The notes under the pieces: generated by a model
Seen by the model: the letters and a program-made list of their open reading frames with translations, nothing else
The model's database searches: none
Told to the model about the DNA's origin: nothing
Part shown: positions 47,051 to 56,127 of the stretch, piece after piece
Numbering within the stretch: position 1 is the stretch's first letter
Layout: every line of letters starts with the position of its first letter
NCBI GenBank assembly: GCA_024643545.1
Contig: JAHEMR010000010.1
Span: forward strand, 1-64,000
Length of the DNA: 64,000 nt
Reading direction: 5' to 3'
DNA from: Crocinitomicaceae bacterium
GTDB taxonomy: Bacteria > Bacteroidota > Bacteroidia > Flavobacteriales_D > Crocinitomicaceae
Program-made: the position numbers and the translations under genes

Positions 47051-47872
47051 TTAAGCTTTCATAGCTTTCAACATGTTACCATATACGTTGTTCAAGTCAG
47101 TTAAGTTTTGAGACAACATAGACATGTTTTCACGGTAAGATGATGTATCTTTTGCAGAAGCAGCAAGATCCGTCATAATATTTTTGATGTTTTCTTGAAG
47201 TGCGCTCATTTGACCAAGAGAATCTAAATAGTCTTGAGAAGATTTCAATTGTAATTCGTACACATTGTTCAATGCACCTAGGTTTTGACCCAATTTTTGC
47301 ATTTCAGAACCAAAATTACCTTGTCCTTCCGTAGAGATTCCAGCAATTGCTTGAGCTGACGCAGCATATTGATCAGTCAATTTCGTCAAACTAGCTGAAG
47401 CTGTTTCCAAACTTTTAACGTATGAATCAGTTGCTCCTGCAGCGGTAGCTACAGCTCCCAACGATTTCGCATTATCTGCAAGGTTTGACATTCCGTCTTT
47501 CAAACGAGCCAAAAGGTTTTGGTCGATTCCAGCTTTGTCTAGTTCTTTCGCTAACCCGTCAGCAGCACCACCGCCACCAAGTCCACCTTTTTTCAATAAA
47601 GGCATTAAGCGATTTTCCTCGTTATTTTCGTGCACAGCTAATTCAGGAAAAACACGTGTCCAGTCCGGATCTTCATGCATTGGTTCCAATGCGATGAACG
47701 CAAAGATACCTGCCTCTGTTAACAAACCTGCGATCAACATGATGTCACATCCAGGCCAGTGCATAATTTTAAATAACGCTCCAACAATTACCACTGATGC
47801 TCCAAATCCAGAAAGGTATTTAACAAACAACTTGTACTTTCTTGAAGCAAAAAAACCACCATTACCACTCAT
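47051..47872 (-). CDS. gldL: type IX secretion / gliding motor protein GldL
   Basis: Proton-conducting motor stator subunit, 273 aa. Two membrane helices lie at about residues 20-37 and 42-63; the second carries Glu53 in LLTEAGIFAF, the acidic residue expected to handle protons. The cytosolic C-terminal part is rich in Ala, Leu and Ser with coiled-coil character, typical of GldL. It lies 39 nt after gldK and 53 nt before gldM. Confidence 0.96.
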   Translation of the reverse strand: MSGNGGFFASRKYKLFVKYLSGFGASVVIVGALFKIMHWPGCDIMLIAGLLTEAGIFAFIALEPMHEDPDWTRVFPELAVHENNEENRLMPLLKKGGLGGGGAADGLAKELDKAGIDQNLLARLKDGMSNLADNAKSLGAVATAAGATDSYVKSLETASASLTKLTDQYAASAQAIAGISTEGQGNFGSEMQKLGQNLGALNNVYELQLKSSQDYLDSLGQMSALQENIKNIMTDLAASAKDTSSYRENMSMLSQNLTDLNNVYGNMLKAMKA

Positions 47873-47911
47873 AACTTTTGATTTTAAATTAAACTATAGA
47901 TTAAACATTGA

Positions 47912-49972
47912 TTACTTAATTGAAATATCGCTTTGGATTTCTTCTCCATTTTCCTGTTCGATACTTTTTCCACCACGACCCAAGTGCGTCATTGTGTTTC
48001 TGAATCCAATATACGATTTGGCTGTATCTTGGTATTCAAATGTTCGCGTACTATTCATTAAATAGAACCCAATATCCTTCCATGATCCACCGCGAAGAAC
48101 TTTGCGTTTTTTCGCTGGATGATCTCCATCTTTCGCGTCATATTCATAATCCGCAGCCATGTCTGTTTCAAACTCATACGCAGAAGGATCGAATGCTGTA
48201 GAACACCACTCTGCAACGTTTCCAGCCATACAATATAAACCAAAACCATTTGGATTATACGAATAAACTTTAACGGTGTAGAATCCACCATCTTCAAAAT
48301 AACGGCCTCTCATTGGCTTAAAGTTTGCCAAGAAACAACCACTGTTATTTCTAATGTATGGTCCACCCCAAGGGTATTCAGCCATGTCTAAATCTCCACG
48401 TGCAGCTCTTTCCCATTCACTTTCTGTTGGTAAACGGAAATCATTTACAAACAAGTCACCATTTGATTGTAACCATGAATGGAAAATTTGTGTTCTCCAA
48501 ACCGAGAATGCTCTTGCCTGCGGCCATGTAACACCCACTACTGGGTAGTTGTCATAAGCTGTGTTCCAGAAATAATTCTGAGCCATTGGTGTATGGTTTG
48601 CGTAGGTAAAGTCTCTCACCCAACAAAGCGTATCTGGATAAATATTAATTCGCTCTTTTATAATGAAGCGACTTCTATCCGTATGTCCACGAATTGCATT
48701 GTGACCACCTTTACTATTGGTAAAACCTAAATCTAGGTCCTGACCTGGATTAGCAAGGATAGATCCTTTTAATTTATTTGTATCATTTATTTTTGTAACC
48801 CCATCAGCCCACTGATCAACATACAATGTAGTATCTACCCAAACTTTATTCGTATTTTGATCTACGGTGTATAGCGTTGAACGGTGTTCATCATTGGATT
48901 TATAATCTTTTCCAAGAGGTTCTCTGCGATCTCTTTTATATAGATCATTTGCAGCTTCACCATTTAGGCTATCATAAGCGAACGATTTACGAGAATCGAT
49001 TGCTTTTGTAATAACTTTTCCACGTCGCGCAGCTTCTTTGTAGTCAATCCAAAAATAATCGAAGAAAAGTAAACGTGTATCAATTTCTTTTCTTTTATAG
49101 AAGCTCTCTTGAGCACTATAATACATGTCAGACAAAAGGAAAGCAACTTCTGGATCTTCATAATCAACTGGTTCAGACCAATTCAATGTAAAGTATTTAC
49201 GGTTATCAACTCTACCTCCTTGGAAATAAGTTGTTTTAGTTGAACCACCTTTCTCATCTTTCATATCAGCAGCACCACCTTTCGCTGGAGCTCCTTTGAA
49301 AGCATACATCGCAAAAATACCAGCTAATTCATCGTCAGAAATGGTAACTCCATCCTTAAAATTCAAAGGTCCGTTCTTTTTCGGATCAAATTTGAATCCA
49401 TTCACTAACTCTTTCGTTATTTTAACCTTTGCATTTTTATTACCATTCTTTTGATCAAACTTACCCATCATTGCTAAATACGTAAGATCGGCATTTGCAT
49501 TATTGATAGAATCCATATACAACTGAAAAGGTGTATTACCCCCTTGAATATCAGAACCCATATCAATCAAGGTTCTGTATGGCTCCTTAAAGAAATTATC
49601 CGGAACATTCACCCAACGTTCTGCATCTTCATCAGCGCTTCTTCTATACAATTTCTCACGTGCAATTGAATCACGCACCCAATGGACAAATTGACGGTAT
49701 TCGTTGTTAGAAATTTCCGTTGCGTCCATGTAGAATGCAGGAACAGAAACTGTTTTCTTGCGTGCTGTATGCATTCCCATGATATCTTCGCCGTCTTCAC
49801 CGGACTGAAAAGCACCGGAGGGAACATATACCATTCCCAAAGGCATTTTTCCAGGTCCTAAAACATCTGGATACCAGGTGTCTCTACCACTCACACCTAC
49901 TAAATTACCTTCTACATCACTACATGCGTACAAGAAACTTAATACAAATAAAAAACTAATTAATTTTTTCAT
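47912..49972 (-). CDS. gldK: type IX secretion / gliding lipoprotein GldK
   Basis: Outer-membrane-associated lipoprotein of the T9SS ring. From the ATG at 49972 it is 686 aa, with lipobox LYAC (Cys17); a TTG 30 bases upstream is not needed. It has a formylglycine-generating-enzyme-like (SUMF1) domain split in two: MVYVPSGAFQSGE to EISNNEYRQFV, then from about residue 490 VVGVTWPQARAFSVW, FRLPTESEWERAARG and VLRGGSWKD. Between them lies roughly 350 residues of charged sequence, much larger than in GldK of F. johnsoniae (about 464 aa in total). It heads gldKLMN. Confidence 0.95.
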   Translation of the reverse strand: MKKLISFLFVLSFLYACSDVEGNLVGVSGRDTWYPDVLGPGKMPLGMVYVPSGAFQSGEDGEDIMGMHTARKKTVSVPAFYMDATEISNNEYRQFVHWVRDSIAREKLYRRSADEDAERWVNVPDNFFKEPYRTLIDMGSDIQGGNTPFQLYMDSINNANADLTYLAMMGKFDQKNGNKNAKVKITKELVNGFKFDPKKNGPLNFKDGVTISDDELAGIFAMYAFKGAPAKGGAADMKDEKGGSTKTTYFQGGRVDNRKYFTLNWSEPVDYEDPEVAFLLSDMYYSAQESFYKRKEIDTRLLFFDYFWIDYKEAARRGKVITKAIDSRKSFAYDSLNGEAANDLYKRDRREPLGKDYKSNDEHRSTLYTVDQNTNKVWVDTTLYVDQWADGVTKINDTNKLKGSILANPGQDLDLGFTNSKGGHNAIRGHTDRSRFIIKERINIYPDTLCWVRDFTYANHTPMAQNYFWNTAYDNYPVVGVTWPQARAFSVWRTQIFHSWLQSNGDLFVNDFRLPTESEWERAARGDLDMAEYPWGGPYIRNNSGCFLANFKPMRGRYFEDGGFYTVKVYSYNPNGFGLYCMAGNVAEWCSTAFDPSAYEFETDMAADYEYDAKDGDHPAKKRKVLRGGSWKDIGFYLMNSTRTFEYQDTAKSYIGFRNTMTHLGRGGKSIEQENGEEIQSDISIK

Positions 49973-50082
49973 TCTTTTGTTTTTGGTTCTGCCATTATCC
50001 AAATTACCTTGCTACAGGATTCCTTTAACTTGGGGTATAACGTAAGAACTATAAAAATGGTTACATTCTATTTTTACGTCTA

Positions 50083-51039
50083 TTACAACATTCGTGGGTG
50101 TCTCGCTTTCGTCTTTGGAGGTGGCGGTATGAAATAACAATATTTCACCATCATCTCATGTGAACCACGAGAAACACTTGCTAATTTATTAATTGTAATA
50201 TCATATGAATATCCTACTTGCAATTTCGGAATAGGCGAATAACCTAACATAACAGCGATTGCATCTGATGTTCTGAAAGAAAGACCACCGTAAGCATCTT
50301 TTCCATCCATTTTAAATAGGTATCGCGCATTCAAATCTGCTGAGAACTTAATTAAATCCGTACGCACCAACATTTGTGCATCAATTGTCCCATTCGCAAC
50401 ATCCTTAAATTTGTATCCACCCATCAAGTAATAGTGACGTGCTGTTTGGTAGCTTGGTGTCAATGTCCCAACAGCCTTTGACAACTGAGATTCAGAAAGG
50501 TGAGTTGAAGAAATTCCTGCGTAATAATTTTTAGATTGGAAATACAATCCAAAATTCGCATCAACACCTGTTGCGGAAAAACTTGGAGGAAGTGTCGGGT
50601 CTTGCGCTGCTGGTAAACCATTAGGAGTAACCCAATTCGGATCAATACCATAATTCATAATTCCAACACCCACTCCAACACCTAGAACGCCTTCGCGTCC
50701 GATTTGAATGGGATAGGAATAGTTGATGAGTAAGTTATTTTGACGAGAAAAACCAATGGCATCGTGGTAGAAATTGATTCCAATCCCACCAGGTAAAAAT
50801 CGAGATAAATTAGACTCAATATTTAAGATCGCCGAGTTAGGTGCACCATTTACTTTATCCCATTGGTTTCGGTAAATAGAGGTTGCACAAATTCCATTAT
50901 ACAAGTCAAGACCTGTTTTACCCGGATTAATACTCATTTTATCATAAATAAAGTGAGTAACGAGCTTATCTTGTTGCGCTTGGATGGTTCCAATTACTGC
51001 AACTAACAAGATAGTTAATAGCTTGGTTTTCAATAGCAT
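50083..51039 (-). CDS. PorP/SprF family type IX secretion outer-membrane protein
   Basis: Outer-membrane beta-barrel of 318 aa that accompanies T9SS and is often needed to attach or export specific type B cargo. Signal peptide about 21 residues ending IQAQ. The mature start LVTHFIYDKMSINPGKTG and GYSYDITINKLA near the end are characteristic. It lies 110 nt upstream of gldK on the same strand, in the usual gene order for gliding Bacteroidota. A TATATTTG promoter precedes it. Confidence 0.92.
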   Translation of the reverse strand: MLLKTKLLTILLVAVIGTIQAQQDKLVTHFIYDKMSINPGKTGLDLYNGICATSIYRNQWDKVNGAPNSAILNIESNLSRFLPGGIGINFYHDAIGFSRQNNLLINYSYPIQIGREGVLGVGVGVGIMNYGIDPNWVTPNGLPAAQDPTLPPSFSATGVDANFGLYFQSKNYYAGISSTHLSESQLSKAVGTLTPSYQTARHYYLMGGYKFKDVANGTIDAQMLVRTDLIKFSADLNARYLFKMDGKDAYGGLSFRTSDAIAVMLGYSPIPKLQVGYSYDITINKLASVSRGSHEMMVKYCYFIPPPPKTKARHPRML

Positions 51040-51052
51040 ATGGTTTATTTAA

Positions 51053-51060
51053 CAAATATA
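51053..51060 (-). promoter_or_regulatory. TAnnTTTG promoter for the porP-gldKLMN cluster
   Basis: Reads TATATTTG on the minus strand, 13 nt upstream of the ATG at 51039. Likely the main promoter for the whole T9SS cluster. Confidence 0.55.
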
Positions 51061-51155
51061 AATTATCATTCTCTGTTGGGAAAATGATATTTTAAGGTGC
51101 TAAAATAAGAAATTTAAATGAAAAAATAAAATGAATTTGGAATTTTATCTTGCTC

Positions 51156-52298
51156 TTAACCGAGTTTTTGATAGGTCTTCCACCATAAATCAGGCATTTC
51201 GTTATTCATGGCATTATCATAATCCAATTTATTGCATGGAACCATGTGATGCCTTTCGTATTTAGTTCCACTCTGTGGTGGATATGGTACTTCCATCCAC
51301 CAACGGGCGGATTTATTGCTTTTAAAAAATACAATCTCTCTTCCTGATTCTTCTAGAAAAACAGTGAAACGCGTGTATTCCGATTTGCTGCCAATTGGAA
51401 AATCCCCTTTTCGAGACATGGTTCCTTGGATGAAGTACCAAATCATTTCACTTAGCAACTTATCGGACATCTGATTTACACTTTCATAGTTAAAAATACC
51501 AAAAGATGTTACTTTGTCTGAGATTCCGGCATAACGTGCTATCTGGCAGATTTGTTCTGCGTAAAATCCATTTGGAATCCCTTTACTATTGATTGTTTCG
51601 GATGCTTTAATGGCCTGAAAATCGATGTTTATAATATCGGCATTTCGAATGTGTGGTTCTGCTTTAGTGAAATCTTGATTAAACTCACCTAATCTACAGA
51701 TGTCAAAATAAAGTTTTTCGAATAAATCAAACTCTTTTGCACTTGCATAGGGAATTTGCAAGCCAATATTCGAATGATTAAAAAGATAGCACGGACGTTT
51801 CATCAGGATTTGGCTTAGGAAACCATTTGCACTGATTTCTTCTTCTGGTGAGCCGAGATCCAAGGAGTGATCAACGGAGCAAATATTTACTAATTGCTCC
51901 AAGCTTTCATAACCATTGTACATAGCAACAGTTAAATCTTGACTGCCGCCTATTATAATTGGGATGATTTTATTCTTGACTAATTCAGTCACCACTTTGG
52001 CCACTGCAAAATAGGTGTCTTCTAAGGTATTCCCTGGAAGAATATCTCCTAAATCATAAATCGGAGTTTTCCAATCTTGTTCATTGTGAAGTTTGTAAAA
52101 TGAATCGCGAAAATTGGTTGAGCGCGTCATATTTTCTACGCCACTCCCTCTGTACTCTGGCACATAAAATATTGCGCAACCGTTTTTCTCTAATTCCGGG
52201 AACCCTCCCTGATTTTTTATAACATATGCGCCAAGTTGTTGTCCTTGCCAATTTCCATTATCTGAAACAGCTTGGAAATAAATAGAGATATCTGTCAT
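51156..52298 (-). CDS. arginase-fold protein with degenerate metal site
   Basis: 380 aa, ureohydrolase (arginase/formimidoylglutamase) superfamily by overall pattern: IIPIIIGGSQDLT (117-121 aligns with GGDHS), ICSVDHSLDLG (143-147 aligns with DAHxD) and DIINIDFQA (226-228 aligns with DxD). Compared with active enzymes, His is replaced by Gln120, His by Ser145 and the second Asp by Gln228; the downstream Glu also seems missing. It probably cannot bind the di-manganese centre. It sits upstream of porP and gldK; homologues beside gldK are known in flavobacteria and are usually annotated as formimidoylglutamase. Its role is unknown. Confidence 0.82.
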   Translation of the reverse strand: MTDISIYFQAVSDNGNWQGQQLGAYVIKNQGGFPELEKNGCAIFYVPEYRGSGVENMTRSTNFRDSFYKLHNEQDWKTPIYDLGDILPGNTLEDTYFAVAKVVTELVKNKIIPIIIGGSQDLTVAMYNGYESLEQLVNICSVDHSLDLGSPEEEISANGFLSQILMKRPCYLFNHSNIGLQIPYASAKEFDLFEKLYFDICRLGEFNQDFTKAEPHIRNADIINIDFQAIKASETINSKGIPNGFYAEQICQIARYAGISDKVTSFGIFNYESVNQMSDKLLSEMIWYFIQGTMSRKGDFPIGSKSEYTRFTVFLEESGREIVFFKSNKSARWWMEVPYPPQSGTKYERHHMVPCNKLDYDNAMNNEMPDLWWKTYQKLG

Positions 52299-52316
52299 TC
52301 ATTTTCCTTTAAGTAA

Positions 52317-52324
52317 CAAATCTA
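52317..52324 (-). promoter_or_regulatory. TAnnTTTG promoter for the arginase-fold gene
   Basis: Reads TAGATTTG on the minus strand, 18 nt upstream of the ATG at 52298. Confidence 0.45.
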
Positions 52325-52388
52325 ACCATCCTAGTTGGCCGAAATAATCAGAAAGGAAAAAGTAATGAAAACAAATTCGTGTAAAACT

Positions 52389-52781
52389 CTATTTATTCAA
52401 GATAGCAGCAATGTTTGGTTTAAAGTAACGGTCTGACTTTAATACTTTGCCATCCTCACGGTAAATTGGTTTACCATCCGCATCTAGCTTACTCATATTG
52501 GATCGCTGAATTTCTTCAAAAACTTCAACTATTTTATTTTGTAGGCCATGTCTTAGAATTGTTCCGCATAAGATATACAATTGATCACCGAGTGCATCTG
52601 CGATTTCAACCATATCTCCATTCTTAGCTGCTTCGAGGTATTCCTCGTTTTCTTCTTTCATCAAATCGAAACGCAGTTGGACTTCTTTCTCCGTAAGGTT
52701 TGACTTCAGCTCATAATGATTTTCTATTCCAAATGCATCATGAAATGTTTCCACTGCACCAATAATCTCATTAAAATTCAT
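52389..52781 (-). CDS. MazG-like nucleotide pyrophosphohydrolase
   Basis: 130-aa all-alpha NTP pyrophosphohydrolase relative (MazG / PRA-PH group). The metal motif is present as KEENEEYLEA followed by EIADALGDQLYI, that is, E-x-x-E and E-x-x-D pairs. Such small proteins remove pyrophosphate from nucleotides, often as housecleaning enzymes. It starts 9 nt after the E1 fusion gene and probably shares its transcript, though no metabolic link is evident. Confidence 0.85.
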   Translation of the reverse strand: MNFNEIIGAVETFHDAFGIENHYELKSNLTEKEVQLRFDLMKEENEEYLEAAKNGDMVEIADALGDQLYILCGTILRHGLQNKIVEVFEEIQRSNMSKLDADGKPIYREDGKVLKSDRYFKPNIAAILNK

Positions 52782-52790
52782 TTCTGCTAT

Positions 52791-54854
52791 TTAATAGTTT
52801 AGTAATTTCCTCATTCCATCGGATACTTTCGCTGCATTCGGCAAAAGTTCTGCTTCCAGGGCACCATTCAAAGGTATAGCTGGCGTGTCAATGGATGCAA
52901 CAATTTCGATGGGTGCGTCCAACGATTTGAAATGCGAGCGTTGCAAGCGTCCTGCCAATCCTTGCGTGAAGGTACATTCAATAGACTCCTCGGTAACGAG
53001 AAGGATTTTTCCATGTCGTTCACATAAGGCGCCCATAGCATCCAAATCCAATGGATTAATACTTCGAAGGTCCATGATTTCCACTTGTCCTTCAAAAGAA
53101 CTTGCGGCTTCAATGCTCCAATAAACTCCTCTACCATAGGTAATGACACCAATGGATTCACCTGCTAAACGTTTTTCTTCTGTAGCTGTTTGAACAATGC
53201 GTGCCTTTCCAATTGGAATCATGTAATCCTCGCTAGGTTCAATCGACATTGCTCCTTCTGTTCCAGGAATTTTCGACCAATACAATCCTTTGTGTTCTAA
53301 AATCACGACTGGATTCGGATCATAAAATGCAGCTTTAAGCAGTCCTTTTAAGTCAGCTCCCGTAGATGGATACACTACTTTAATCCCTCGAATATTTGCC
53401 AGAACGGACTCTACACTTGAAGAATGGTATGGTCCACCGGAACCATATGCTCCAATTGGCACACGTATGACAGCGCTCACAGGCCACTTACCGTTGGATA
53501 AATAGTATGATCGAGATACTTCTGTAAATAATTGGTTTAATCCAGGCCAAATGTAATCGGCGAATTGAACTTCTACGAATGGTTTTAGACCTACCGCGGA
53601 CATTCCCACCGTTGAGCCGATGATAAATGCTTCTTGAATGGGGGTATTAAAAACGCGATCATCTCCAAACGTTTGTGCTAAGGTAGCCGCTTCACGAAAA
53701 ACACCACCCAGTCGTCCACCAACATCTTGTCCATAAAGCAAGGCTTCTGGATGTTTCGACATGATTTCACGCACTGCAAAGAGTGCAGAATCTACCATAA
53801 CGGTTTTTTTCTTTCCACTTGGTTCCCGCTCACCGACTTCTTCTGTTACAGGTGTCGGAGCAAAAATGAAATCAGTTACACTATCTAAACTTGGATCCTC
53901 AGCATTTAAAGCTTGATCATAAGCTTCGTCAATTTCTTTTCGGACAGCAGACTCCAAGTTAATTACTTCGGCTAGACTGTGTCCTAAATCTTGAACAACT
54001 TGTTTCAACTTTGGATATGGATCGCTTTTCGCTGCCTCATCCAAATCATCACGGTACCATTCTTTACGTACTCCAGATGTGTGGTGTCCGAGTAACGGAA
54101 CTTTTGCGTGAATAATAAATGGACGGCGCTCTTTTCGAACGATTTCAAACACTTCTTTAACCGTTTCATAACTCGTAAAGAAGTCACTGCCATCAATCGA
54201 ACGTACTTCTATGCCGTGGAATCCTTTTGCGTATTCGGAAATATCCTGCGCACGTGTTTCTTTGGCGTTTGCTGAAATATCCCAACCATTATCTTGAACT
54301 AGGTAAACAATCGGAAATTGCTTTAATGCGGCCATTTGAAATGCTTCCGAAACTTCCCCTTCTGTACAGGAAGCGTCACCCAATGAACATACGACAACAG
54401 GGGCATCGCTGAGGTCCCATTCTGCGATTCCAGTCTTCTCTTTGTATTGAATTCCCATCGCAATTCCGGTAGTTGGTATGGCTTGCATTCCTGTTGCCGA
54501 GGATTGATGTGGAATCTTAGGAAATCCTTCTCGGTTTAAAGATGGATGAGAATAATACGTTCTTCCTCCTGAAAACGGATCATCTTTTTTAGCAAAAACC
54601 TGGAGCATTAATTCGTATGGTTTCATTCCTATACCGAGTAGAATACTATCATCGCGGTAATAGGGAGAAACCCAATCTTGAGCCTTTAATTGCATTCCGA
54701 CCGCCAATTGAATGGCTTCGTGTCCACGAGAAGTAGCATGAACATACTTAGAGGTAATCTCTTTGTTCTGCTCATATTTCTCCGCCATGGTTTTTGCTGT
54801 GCACATCAATCGAAATGCATTCCAAGAGGTAGTTTTATGGTCAAATGAACTCAT
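52791..54854 (-). CDS. 2-oxoacid dehydrogenase E1, fused alpha and beta subunits
   Basis: Thiamine-diphosphate decarboxylase of the branched-chain 2-oxoacid (or similar) dehydrogenase complex, 687 aa from the ATG at 54854. The N-terminal alpha half has SRGHEAIQLAVG and the ThDP motif from GDASCTEGEVSEAF to the Asn of QDNGWDIS. The beta half begins near residue 350 with ALLYGQDVGGRLGGVFREA and includes PIQEAFIIGSTVGMS and GAYGSGGPYHSSS. The upstream in-frame extension (to 54989) covers the terminator of the next gene and is not coding. Fused E1 is usual in Bacteroidota; E2 and E3 are not in this window. Confidence 0.93.
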   Translation of the reverse strand: MSSFDHKTTSWNAFRLMCTAKTMAEKYEQNKEITSKYVHATSRGHEAIQLAVGMQLKAQDWVSPYYRDDSILLGIGMKPYELMLQVFAKKDDPFSGGRTYYSHPSLNREGFPKIPHQSSATGMQAIPTTGIAMGIQYKEKTGIAEWDLSDAPVVVCSLGDASCTEGEVSEAFQMAALKQFPIVYLVQDNGWDISANAKETRAQDISEYAKGFHGIEVRSIDGSDFFTSYETVKEVFEIVRKERRPFIIHAKVPLLGHHTSGVRKEWYRDDLDEAAKSDPYPKLKQVVQDLGHSLAEVINLESAVRKEIDEAYDQALNAEDPSLDSVTDFIFAPTPVTEEVGEREPSGKKKTVMVDSALFAVREIMSKHPEALLYGQDVGGRLGGVFREAATLAQTFGDDRVFNTPIQEAFIIGSTVGMSAVGLKPFVEVQFADYIWPGLNQLFTEVSRSYYLSNGKWPVSAVIRVPIGAYGSGGPYHSSSVESVLANIRGIKVVYPSTGADLKGLLKAAFYDPNPVVILEHKGLYWSKIPGTEGAMSIEPSEDYMIPIGKARIVQTATEEKRLAGESIGVITYGRGVYWSIEAASSFEGQVEIMDLRSINPLDLDAMGALCERHGKILLVTEESIECTFTQGLAGRLQRSHFKSLDAPIEIVASIDTPAIPLNGALEAELLPNAAKVSDGMRKLLNY

Positions 54855-54883
54855 GGTTCTTTTAGTTTTGTAATTCAGTGAGG

Positions 54884-54891
54884 CAAATATA
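54884..54891 (-). promoter_or_regulatory. TAnnTTTG promoter for the E1 fusion gene
   Basis: Reads TATATTTG on the minus strand, 29 nt upstream of the ATG at 54854. Confidence 0.5.
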
Positions 54892-54955
54892 CAAATCAAC
54901 ACGGAAAGGCGCGAATCAGACCATAGGAATAAACCGGAAAATCCTATAAAAAGAA

Positions 54956-54981
54956 ACGGCGCAAAGAAATCTTTGCGCCGT
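54956..54981. terminator. hairpin terminator after the outer-membrane barrel gene
   Basis: ACGGCGCAAAG, loop AAAT, CTTTGCGCCGT: an 11-bp perfect stem. On the minus strand it is followed by a T-rich tract, so it ends the 55015-56073 gene. Confidence 0.9.
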
Positions 54982-55014
54982 CGCTTCATTTATGGTGGTG
55001 ATAAGAGGTCTTTT

Positions 55015-56073
55015 TTAAAACGAGAGTAAAATTCCAGCGTTCACACCACGCAATGACAGAGCGGATCCTTCGTTAAAGACGTCTGTCAAATTATAAGTCA
55101 TATACAAATTCCATTGTCCGTAACCAATCAAAGCCATAAGGGATGCAGAAAATGGCTTGAAATTAAAGTCATCTTTTGTTTTGTCTTTGTTTTGATTACC
55201 ATCCACTTCCCATTTGGTTTTATGCAATCCTCCTACTCTAATTCCCCCGACAACTCCAGCAGCAATTGTCCATGATTCACTTGCGTTTTTATTCGTGTTT
55301 ATTTGCAACAATAATGGCGCTTGAAGGTACGCAGAACTCAAAACATTTTTTGAATATTGAACGCTGGTGTTTTCAACGCCAAAGATTGTATCATTGGTTG
55401 TTGTAATGTCATAATTTCCTTTTAAAGCATATCGATTCCATTGTATTCCCAATCCAGTTGTAACGCCCAAATAATCTTTAATGATTGGAAAACGTTTTTC
55501 AAAAACATTCAACTGAACACCAATACTTCTTGCAGGATCTAACTCCAAAAAGCCTAATTCGCTTCCGGTCGCCACCTTATTTTGTGTATTCATGAATCCA
55601 TTAGCCGTGATTCCAATGCCCGACCATACAGGATTGCTTGTGTTTGAACTACAGCTGTTGCAATCGTCTTCTTTCATTTCCTCGTCTTGAAAAGAAATAT
55701 CACGGTCCTCGTTAATAATCACACGCTCATCGATTATCATGCGTTTTTGGCCTTTAGCGTCCCCATTTCGATCATCCAAAATGACAATTTTCATGTTGCC
55801 AATTTTTACTTTGATCGAGTCCATGGAAGCTTGTCCATCTTCCGAAATTATGGTAGAATCGATAAATACATCGACACGAGTCACCATGGAATCATTCACA
55901 TAGATTTTTTTCATTTCTTCTGTTAAGATGGAGTCCATTTTATCCATTCGTTCGTTGATAATGATTACCGTGGTATCATTCCCTTGAATTTGCACAATGC
56001 GTTTAGATTGACCTTTTTGAGCGAACGTTACTTGCGCTAAACTTAAAATTCCAAATAGTACTAAATTTTTCAT
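55015..56073 (-). CDS. outer-membrane beta-barrel protein
   Basis: 352 aa with a signal peptide of 18 residues ending TFAQ. Residues 20-140 are a charged, Asp-, Met- and Ile-rich region with repeated strands such as RIVQIQGNDTTVIII and VKIGNMKIVILD, perhaps a periplasmic plug. DDCNSCSSN is followed by a C-terminal barrel of about 200 residues ending VNAGILLSF with the terminal Phe of outer-membrane proteins. It is the third gene of a sigma / anti-sigma-like / barrel cluster and is probably the target or sensor of that system. Confidence 0.8.
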   Translation of the reverse strand: MKNLVLFGILSLAQVTFAQKGQSKRIVQIQGNDTTVIIINERMDKMDSILTEEMKKIYVNDSMVTRVDVFIDSTIISEDGQASMDSIKVKIGNMKIVILDDRNGDAKGQKRMIIDERVIINEDRDISFQDEEMKEDDCNSCSSNTSNPVWSGIGITANGFMNTQNKVATGSELGFLELDPARSIGVQLNVFEKRFPIIKDYLGVTTGLGIQWNRYALKGNYDITTTNDTIFGVENTSVQYSKNVLSSAYLQAPLLLQINTNKNASESWTIAAGVVGGIRVGGLHKTKWEVDGNQNKDKTKDDFNFKPFSASLMALIGYGQWNLYMTYNLTDVFNEGSALSLRGVNAGILLSF

Positions 56074-56127
56074 GTTTTTTATTTTGATAGTGCTCTGACG
56101 CGTTTATTTTGATTTAGTTACAATAAA

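Noticed and set aside
54855-54989. N-terminal extension of the E1 fusion protein
   Set aside because: The extra frame covers the terminator hairpin of the neighbouring gene and the TATATTTG promoter; the family start is at 54854.
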